From contig JAITAM010000054.1 of NCBI GenBank assembly GCA_031284085.1, positions 1-10,432 on the forward strand: a DNA stretch of 10,432 nt. The letters run 5' to 3'. The notes below the pieces were generated by a model. The model made no database searches, had not been told where the DNA came from, and worked only from the letters and a program-made list of their open reading frames with translations. This DNA comes from Spirochaetaceae bacterium (GTDB lineage: Bacteria; Spirochaetota; Spirochaetia; Treponematales; Breznakiellaceae). The position numbers were made by a program, and so were the translations under genes. Positions 6,017-10,432 of the stretch are shown in pieces (position 1 is the first letter of the stretch; each line of letters opens with the position of its first letter).

Positions 6017-6386
6017 ATACAATAGCGAAACTAGGAGACAGACCAAGGGGGACAGACCCCAGACCGCTCCTAAGCGGTGCGTTCTGCATTGGGTAAATGT
6101 AGTTCGGAGGGCGCTTTCGTAACGGTGGACGACGCGTGTTATGCGGTAGACCACGGCAATGTCCAAGAATTCTCTGGCGATCTTGCCTCCCGCACATGAG
6201 TCGAGAATTGCCTATGGCATACCGGTTTCCGCCTAAATAACGGTTAGGTTTAGGATAACCAAAGTCTGATTGTCTATGATGAGGGCGCAGTGCGGTAAGG
6301 CTCGAGGTCAATTCCCATCATGTGATAAAGCGGAGACTTCGTATAATAGACCAATATCGCAAGCGCAAAACCGTCGCATAAAAATA
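6017..6386. other. Unassigned region before the AT-rich gene
   Basis: No convincing gene. The first part (6033-6057) has GGAGACAGACCAAGGGGGACAGACCCC-type wording similar to the block near dapB. On the minus strand 6285-6384 encodes a protein-like stretch (VYYTKSPLYHMMGIDLEPYR) that runs into TAG and changes frame, suggesting an unrecognised gene remnant. Base composition is ordinary here and becomes AT-rich abruptly near 6380. Confidence 0.35.
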
Positions 6387-6415
6387 TTGACCAAGATAAG
6401 AAGAATAGATATATT
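6387..6415 (+). promoter_or_regulatory. Promoter of the DUF6483-type gene
   Basis: TTGACC (6387-6392), a 17-bp spacer and TATATT (6410-6415) form a good sigma-70 promoter about 30 bp before the ATG. It lies inside the AT-rich segment, so the gene appears to have arrived with its own promoter. Confidence 0.6.
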
Positions 6416-6445
6416 CATAACAACTTGTGAATTAAAGGAACAAAA

Positions 6446-7078
6446 ATGGTTCAGAGGGATTATATCGTAAGAATAATTGAACAGTTCGCTGCTTTTTTAT
6501 GGGCTATTATTTTCAATAAAAAGATAAGAAACTATGATATTGCATTGGAAAAAATAGAAGAAGCATATAACGAGTTATTAAATTCAAAGAGTAATAAAAT
6601 AAAAAGCCTTGAAGTTGATGAGATCGTAAAAAGTAATACTTATGAAAAAGTATTGAATACAGACAATATTGAAATAATAGCAAACCTTCTTTCTGAAGAA
6701 GCGGATATAATAGAACAGATTAATGGATTGAATAGAATTACTTCAGAATATTACCAGAAGTCATTTGTCTTATTTTATGTATTAGCAAATAAAATGAATA
6801 CAAGAAAACATGATGAAAAAATAGATGAAATAATAAGTAAACTTAACGATTATGAACTAATTGATGAAACAAGATATAAAATATATGAATATTATGAAGA
6901 GAAGGGATTATATGGAAAGGCGGAAGATAAATTATATGAATTAAAAGAAGACAATTATCCAAATATAACAAATACGATAAAAATATTTTATGAAAGAATG
7001 TTGGAAAAAGATAACGAAACATTAGAAAAGGGAAACCTTCCCCGAAATGAAATACTGGAAGAAATGGATAAATTATAA
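6446..7078 (+). CDS. DUF6483-type protein, probably acquired from AT-rich Firmicutes
   Basis: A 210-aa cytoplasmic, largely helical protein of unknown function. The N-terminus MVQRDYIVRIIEQFAAFLWA followed by IIFNKKIRNYDIALEKIEEAYNELL is what I recall of the DUF6483 family, as are YGKAEDKLYEL and the C-terminal ETLEKGNLPRNEILEE; the helix-pair look suggests a TPR-like fold. AAAGGA lies seven bases before the ATG. The gene is far richer in A+T than everything around it, with codons ending mostly in A or T. It has its own promoter, and the AT-rich zone ends at about 7104. Known relatives are mainly in Firmicutes, so lateral transfer is the simplest explanation. No integrase or transposase accompanies it in this window. 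Confidence 0.82.
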   Translation: MVQRDYIVRIIEQFAAFLWAIIFNKKIRNYDIALEKIEEAYNELLNSKSNKIKSLEVDEIVKSNTYEKVLNTDNIEIIANLLSEEADIIEQINGLNRITSEYYQKSFVLFYVLANKMNTRKHDEKIDEIISKLNDYELIDETRYKIYEYYEEKGLYGKAEDKLYELKEDNYPNITNTIKIFYERMLEKDNETLEKGNLPRNEILEEMDKL

Positions 7079-7230
7079 CAATAAAATATATAAACAAAAA
7101 AACGGCACATTACAGGCATCATTGCCATGCCCATTTCAAAAGATTCGCACTTGCAAATCGCTTTTTTAGAGACAGACCTGCCTGCAGCTCCTCGTTACCG
7201 CGCCGGAAACTTAAAAATAGGCTCTGCCTG
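7079..7230. other. Convergent intergenic region with a dispersed-repeat-like block
   Basis: AT-rich flank to about 7104, then ordinary DNA. The block CTTTTTTAGAGACAGACCTGCC (7161-7182) resembles CTTTTTTGAGACAGGCCTG at 5985-6003, pointing to a short dispersed element. No gene is supported here. Confidence 0.35.
7211..7230 (-). terminator. Weak intrinsic terminator candidate after the 237-aa lipoprotein gene
   Basis: On the minus strand, directly after the TAA, AGGC-AGA-GCCT forms a 4-bp stem followed by ATTTTTAA. The stem is short, so this is only a candidate. Confidence 0.3.
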
Positions 7231-7944
7231 TTAAAATAGAGTAAAAAAGTTCTCAGTAACCTTCTTGACCGCAGTTTCTTGGTCCTTAGTGAGAGGAGGG
7301 GTAAACGGAGGAAGATCAGCAAAAATAGCCTGTATTTGTTTTTGCAATAGTTCTTTATTGATGCTGCTTAGCACTAAAAATTCATAGGCTTCGCGTTCAA
7401 CCGTAATACCGTCTTCTTGCAAGTAGCGTTTTAACTGCCAGAAAGTCTCTCCTTGAAGAACGTTGTTGTAGTGTGCATCCGCAACGGCTTTAATAGCTTT
7501 TTCAAAAAAAGCGCCGTATTGGTAATCAGGATACACAGGCGCGCTCCCATCGGCGGGACTTTGTATCGCATTGATGAGCCTATTCTGCACCCGTTCCATA
7601 ACCATTAAGAAAAAATCCTGATGCACCGTCCATGCTTGCGCCCATAACTGGAGCGCACTGAACTGCGTGCCGCTGTTTGACGCCACAAAAACATAGGAAT
7701 CGTAGTACTCCGCCAGATTCTCCATACCCCTCATATCAGTATAATTGTACTGGTGAACCCAGTTGGGAATTGCCTTGCCCTCTTCTTTGCCTTGATAATC
7801 CACCACCTCAAACAGGGTAATGTAGCGCTTTTGTTCAAAGCCCGTCCACGGCAGCAGTACCTCTTTAGGCTTTCCCGCACATCCAAAAAAGATAAGCGCC
7901 GCTAAAACTGTAGAAACAAGAAAAAAAATCGATTCTCTTTTCAT
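7231..7944 (-). CDS. Lipoprotein of unknown function (237 aa)
   Basis: Predicted lipid-anchored envelope protein. Residues 1-21 are a signal peptide with basic start MKRES, a hydrophobic stretch (FFLVSTVLAALIFF) and Cys22 in IFFGC, a relaxed lipobox of the kind spirochaetes use. The mature part is about 215 residues, soluble in appearance, Tyr- and Trp-rich (LPWTGFEQKRYITLFEVVDYQG, LQLWAQAWTVHQDFF), with no motif I can assign to a function. The ATG has no clear Shine-Dalgarno sequence. Just upstream is CCGGTTTATAGTTTTT, whose TATAGT could be a -10 element and which recurs at the end of the 592-aa lipoprotein gene. That similarity suggests this gene once directly followed that one before the toxin-antitoxin segment intervened. 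Confidence 0.82.
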   Translation of the reverse strand: MKRESIFFLVSTVLAALIFFGCAGKPKEVLLPWTGFEQKRYITLFEVVDYQGKEEGKAIPNWVHQYNYTDMRGMENLAEYYDSYVFVASNSGTQFSALQLWAQAWTVHQDFFLMVMERVQNRLINAIQSPADGSAPVYPDYQYGAFFEKAIKAVADAHYNNVLQGETFWQLKRYLQEDGITVEREAYEFLVLSSINKELLQKQIQAIFADLPPFTPPLTKDQETAVKKVTENFFTLF

Positions 7945-7945
7945 A

Positions 7946-7960
7946 AAAACTATAAACCGG
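7946..7960. repeat. Left copy of a 15-bp direct repeat flanking the toxin-antitoxin segment
   Basis: AAAACTATAAACCGG, identical to 8597-8611; the match extends to 18 bp with one mismatch. It sits immediately before the ATG of the 237-aa lipoprotein gene. Confidence 0.85.
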
Positions 7961-7993
7961 CGGACGAGCTTTGTGGGATGAGATGAGGTCCGC
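7960..7993. repeat. Inverted repeat GCGGAC/GTCCGC
   Basis: Perfect 6-bp arms at 7960-7965 and 7988-7993 with a 22-nt loop. On the plus strand a T-run (7996-8004) follows, as in a terminator, but no plus-strand gene leads into it. It overlaps the left direct repeat. Confidence 0.4.
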
Positions 7994-8104
7994 TTCTTTT
8001 TTTTATCCCCTTTTCATATTTTGACCCGAATTTTAGTCCCAAGATATTCATGAACTATCAAACGTTGCAGTGTTTGGCGCCTTGTTTCAAAGACCAAACT
8101 TAGA

Positions 8105-8329
8105 CTAAAGGCTTTTTCCCACCTCTGCTAAAAGAGAAAAACTCTCAGGGTCTTTTCTTCGGCCTTTGCTGCTTTGTTCAAGAAGCTGCTCTTCTTCAAA
8201 AGACAGGAACTTATCCGTATCAACTAGTGCGTCAAGCAAGGGTCTTAACCTATACAGATTATGTTCCGGCATACTATCAATAATCTTATGTATTTCATTT
8301 CTCAGTGCGATAATCTTGTCCATAATCAC
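8105..8329 (-). CDS. Probable antitoxin partner of the RelE-like toxin (74 aa)
   Basis: Small protein starting at GTG 8327-8329 or, more likely, at ATG 8321-8323 (MDKIIALRNEIHKII). It begins with an amphipathic helix and a MPEHNLYRLRPLLDALVD segment, then an acidic LSFEEEQLLEQ stretch and a short tail. This order is typical of small antitoxins that accompany RelE/ParE toxins in toxin-first operons, although I cannot name the family or see a clear DNA-binding motif. It begins right after the toxin stop (TGA immediately followed by GTG), so the two are translationally coupled. If the toxin is inactive, this gene has lost its role. Confidence 0.62.
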   Translation of the reverse strand: MIMDKIIALRNEIHKIIDSMPEHNLYRLRPLLDALVDTDKFLSFEEEQLLEQSSKGRRKDPESFSLLAEVGKSL

Positions 8330-8574
8330 TCAAGTTCTTCTGTATATTTGTCCGTGCGGGGCTATTTTGAAAACGGTACTACAGTCTGTTTCTATCGGGT
8401 AAAGAATTCCGTAAGCTCTTCCTCTTAAATGGAACACGCCGGAATGTCCTCTTAGTTCCTTAATATCCACTTTCTGCGGTTCCGCTTCCAGCCAATCAGT
8501 AGCAGAATTAACCCGACTCATAAGCGACAGCATAAAAACCGCCACACGAAGGCTTTATCTATTGTTCCCGCCAT
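8330..8574 (-). pseudogene. RelE/ParE-family toxin, apparently frameshifted near its start
   Basis: The C-terminal half matches the RelE fold core: VDIKELRGHSGVFHLRGRAY, GILYPIE and FKIAPHGQIYRRT correspond to the family pattern of LxG...G.(Y/F)RLRVGDYRI(L/I)Y...V..I.HR..(V/I)YR. RelE toxins are ribosome-dependent mRNA nucleases; ParE relatives poison gyrase. The open frame with these motifs begins only at GTG 8543-8545 without a ribosome binding site and is about 71 codons, short for the family. An upstream ATG at 8572-8574 has a strong GGAGG five bases before it, but its frame (MAGTIDKAFVWRF) stops after 18 codons. Adding one T to the TTTTT run at 8534-8538 would join them into one protein of about 80 residues. 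A sequencing error or an alternative start remains possible. Confidence 0.6.
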
Positions 8575-8596
8575 TGCGCCCTCCGTCCTCTTATAG

Positions 8597-8611
8597 AAAA
8601 CTATAAACCGG
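8597..8611. repeat. Right copy of a 15-bp direct repeat flanking the toxin-antitoxin segment
   Basis: Identical to 7946-7960. It includes the stop codon and last codons of the 592-aa lipoprotein gene (GGT TTA TAG on the minus strand). Confidence 0.85.
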
Positions 8612-10379
8612 TGGTACTTAACGCAAGCTTGAGACTGTTATCCTGATTTAATACTTCTTCTGCTAGAGGAAAGGACTCCGCAAAATCCTGTTCAGAAAGA
8701 ACCGTTTCAGGATTGGTAAACCACACGGCAAGTTCATCTATAATTGCCACAGGGCGCTTGTTTTCACTCTTGCCCAACTGAAACGACTCGAAAGCGCCGA
8801 TAGGTTCATCGAATTCCAGAGTCATTACTTGAGACTCCGTCAAAGACTCTCCCATGGCTATACCGACGAGGAGCTTCTTATCACGTACCGTAAAATTATA
8901 GGACAAAGAATAAAATACATCGCTTCTAAGCACAAAGCGGTCAAGCGATACCGTTTTTGTCTTGTCTTTAACAGTCGATTGCAGAAACACTCTTCCCTGA
9001 TAGACAAAGGAACTAATCTCGACCGGCACAGCTCCGACCCTGTAGAGCGCACGAAAAAGCGTTCCATCAGCCAAGAAGTAAGCATAGAATGCAATAGTGC
9101 CTGAGTCTCCTTCCCCCTTTTGCGGGGTAAAAGAAGGAAGAGGCAGCGCATACACAGGATTGCCGCCGATAGCAAGCCCGTATATGCCGACCGCTCCCAA
9201 CCATGTGGGCGCTTGGTTGATAGGATAAGCCGCCAAGGTTTTAGGGGTTTTGGAATCGTTCAAGTTCTTCTTAAACTGATACAAAGAATCAGGCGGATAC
9301 GCCTTTCTTGAAAAGAACCCATCGTTTTTATGTTTCGCAGAGACAGGCACAGACAGCTCGCTCACTTTTCCTTTTATAGCGTTGCGCGGCGGGAAGGGAA
9401 AGAGTTCCGCACCTATTGTTTGAAAGCCCACCTGATCCGCTATGTCCAATAAGACCTTATTTGCACCGGCAGAAATAAAACCTTGGGCTATTTCCTTTTT
9501 ATTAAAATACCATACGATATAAGGGTTGAGCCTGCTGTCGACCGTTGCCATGCTTTCCAACATCATCAGGGTATTTGTCGGAATTAGACTCGACTGCTCT
9601 GAAAAATCAGGAATGTAAAGTTGAATGTCGTTGAATTTAAATTCAGCATCTCCGATGAAGTATATCTGTTTTTCCGTCGTAAACAGCACGGCTTTTTCGC
9701 CTTGTACTTGGAATATCAGCGAATACTGCCCCGGAGGAACGGTATTGGGTATTAGAAACGGAGGGAGCAGCCCTGCCAAAGAATCCACACCGATCGTGCG
9801 GGTATTAGCGATAGGATTAGAGATGGGTCTTTGCACCGTCCAGTTTTCAAACTTCTCCGGTTCAGCTGTTTGAGTGATTTCTTCGTTCGCAGGAGAGAGT
9901 TCTCCGGTCATGAGAGGAGGCTCTTCATTCGTGGGAGTAGTGTCTTCACTTGTGGGAGGAAGCTCTTCAGGAGGACTGTCCTCATTTGAAGGACTAGTCT
10001 CTCTATTCGTGAGCGTAGTGTTTTCACTCGTGGGAATAGTGTCTCTGCTTGTGAAAGGAACTTCTTCCATCACAGATGGAACGCCCAGTGTGTAACACAC
10101 CTTGTCCATGACGATCTCCCCTGCGCTGTTTTGTAGAATCACAGTCAGGCTGCGAAGATCCGGATCTTTTGCAACGGAAGTAATAAAATAAGGAGCAATC
10201 GCATCCTTGTCGGTAATAATTGTATTACCCTCTATAGTTGTACCATTCACCTGCGCCGTAACTTTATAGACGGTTCCGGTCGTAAAAACCATCTCCATTT
10301 CTTTGCAAGAAACAAAGAGCATAGAAAAGAAAAGCACCGCTATCAATATATAAAATTTCTGAAGAACATACATAAGCAT
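8601..10379 (-). CDS. Large lipoprotein with heptad-repeat linker and LamG-like C-terminal domain
   Basis: A 592-aa predicted envelope lipoprotein of unknown function. Residues 1-24 are a signal peptide ending LFVSC, with Cys25 as the lipidation site. Residues 30-105 form a small beta-rich domain. Residues 110-170 are a Thr/Ser/Pro/Glu linker built of 7-residue repeats (TSRDTIP, TSENTTL, TNRETSP, TSEDTTP and variants) with one 5-residue interruption. The remainder is beta-rich; residues from about 430 to 570, with FYSLSYNFTVRDKKLLVGIAMG and VAIIDELAVWF, look like a concanavalin/LamG-type sandwich, in which a closing IDE(V/L)xx(Y/W) is usual. That would fit a carbohydrate or host-ligand role, but this is inference. 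ATG at 10377-10379 is used here; ATG at 10371-10373 with GGGA upstream is an alternative. Confidence 0.85.
   Translation of the reverse strand: MLMYVLQKFYILIAVLFFSMLFVSCKEMEMVFTTGTVYKVTAQVNGTTIEGNTIITDKDAIAPYFITSVAKDPDLRSLTVILQNSAGEIVMDKVCYTLGVPSVMEEVPFTSRDTIPTSENTTLTNRETSPSNEDSPPEELPPTSEDTTPTNEEPPLMTGELSPANEEITQTAEPEKFENWTVQRPISNPIANTRTIGVDSLAGLLPPFLIPNTVPPGQYSLIFQVQGEKAVLFTTEKQIYFIGDAEFKFNDIQLYIPDFSEQSSLIPTNTLMMLESMATVDSRLNPYIVWYFNKKEIAQGFISAGANKVLLDIADQVGFQTIGAELFPFPPRNAIKGKVSELSVPVSAKHKNDGFFSRKAYPPDSLYQFKKNLNDSKTPKTLAAYPINQAPTWLGAVGIYGLAIGGNPVYALPLPSFTPQKGEGDSGTIAFYAYFLADGTLFRALYRVGAVPVEISSFVYQGRVFLQSTVKDKTKTVSLDRFVLRSDVFYSLSYNFTVRDKKLLVGIAMGESLTESQVMTLEFDEPIGAFESFQLGKSENKRPVAIIDELAVWFTNPETVLSEQDFAESFPLAEEVLNQDNSLKLALSTTGL
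9870..10052 (-). repeat. 21-bp (7-codon) degenerate repeat coding for the lipoprotein linker
   Basis: Eight heptads plus a 5-codon interruption, residues 110-170 of the 592-aa lipoprotein, with consensus near T-S-E-D-T-T-P. DNA identity between units is partial. The length is likely to vary between strains because the unit keeps frame. Confidence 0.75.
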
Positions 10380-10389
10380 CCCATGTACT

Positions 10390-10418
10390 ATTATAGCACG
10401 TTTACGGTGATTTATCTA
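10390..10418 (-). promoter_or_regulatory. Extended -10 promoter of the 592-aa lipoprotein gene
   Basis: On the minus strand TAGATA (10418-10413), a 17-bp spacer and TGC-TATAAT, with a perfect -10 box at 10395-10390. The predicted start of transcription is near 10383, leaving a leader of only about 4 to 10 nt before the candidate start codons. Confidence 0.65.
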
Positions 10419-10432
10419 TAATAATTTCTAGA

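Noticed and set aside
5927..6311. Minus-strand ORFs of 79 and 111 codons
   Set aside because: Composition is Arg/Pro-rich as in chance frames, with no recognisable domain or ribosome binding site. I also considered a structured RNA here and found no tRNA, rRNA or group II intron hallmark.
6843..7322. Minus-strand ORFs opposite the DUF6483-type gene and lipoprotein end
   Set aside because: Antisense shadows of AT-rich coding sequence and of the intergenic repeat block.
7960..8004. Plus-strand intrinsic terminator
   Set aside because: The stem is only 6 bp with a 22-nt loop and there is no plus-strand gene to terminate; kept only as an inverted repeat.
8829..10095. Plus-strand ORFs opposite the 592-aa lipoprotein gene
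   Set aside because: They lie wholly within a well-supported minus-strand gene with promoter and signal peptide.

Overview
The window reads as chromosomal DNA of a spirochaete, most likely an oral-type Treponema. This is inferred from three lipoproteins or secreted proteins of treponemal style with relaxed lipoboxes, dapB followed by dapA, many short direct repeats and abundant gene decay. I cannot fix the species.

Layout. 1-1594 (minus): the lysine/diaminopimelate genes dapB and dapA overlap by 7 bp in one operon; dapA runs off the left edge. 1595-2114: a divergent intergenic region of about 500 bp with no gene, filled by a palindrome, six copies of a 23-bp tandem repeat and two copies of a 53-bp repeat. 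2115-4222 (plus): a class I SAM-dependent methyltransferase, then a secreted protein. Their junction has been tandemly duplicated, leaving a chimeric 97-codon reading frame between them. 4308-5270 (minus): two adjacent, decayed genes, a glutathione peroxidase relic and a frameshifted CmpB-type (PF06541-like) membrane protein. 5280-6385: repeat-rich DNA with two arrays of 21-bp (7-codon) units and one small ORF with a good ribosome binding site, then about 370 bp I cannot assign. 6387-7078 (plus): a strikingly AT-rich DUF6483-type gene with its own promoter, which looks horizontally acquired. 7105-7230: a stretch resembling a dispersed repeat. 7231-10379 (minus): a 237-aa lipoprotein, a RelE-like toxin/antitoxin pair in which the toxin appears frameshifted, and a 592-aa lipoprotein with a 7-residue repeat linker. 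The toxin-antitoxin segment is flanked by 15-bp direct repeats and may have been inserted between the two lipoprotein genes.

How the genes relate. dapB and dapA catalyse consecutive steps from aspartate semialdehyde to tetrahydrodipicolinate (DapA first, then DapB). The two lipoprotein genes were probably once adjacent. The rest is a mosaic of accessory, duplicated and decaying sequence. I do not see a complete new defence or metabolic system. The most informative features are the chimeric duplication, the glutathione peroxidase relic, the flanked toxin-antitoxin segment and the recurring 21-bp repeat families.
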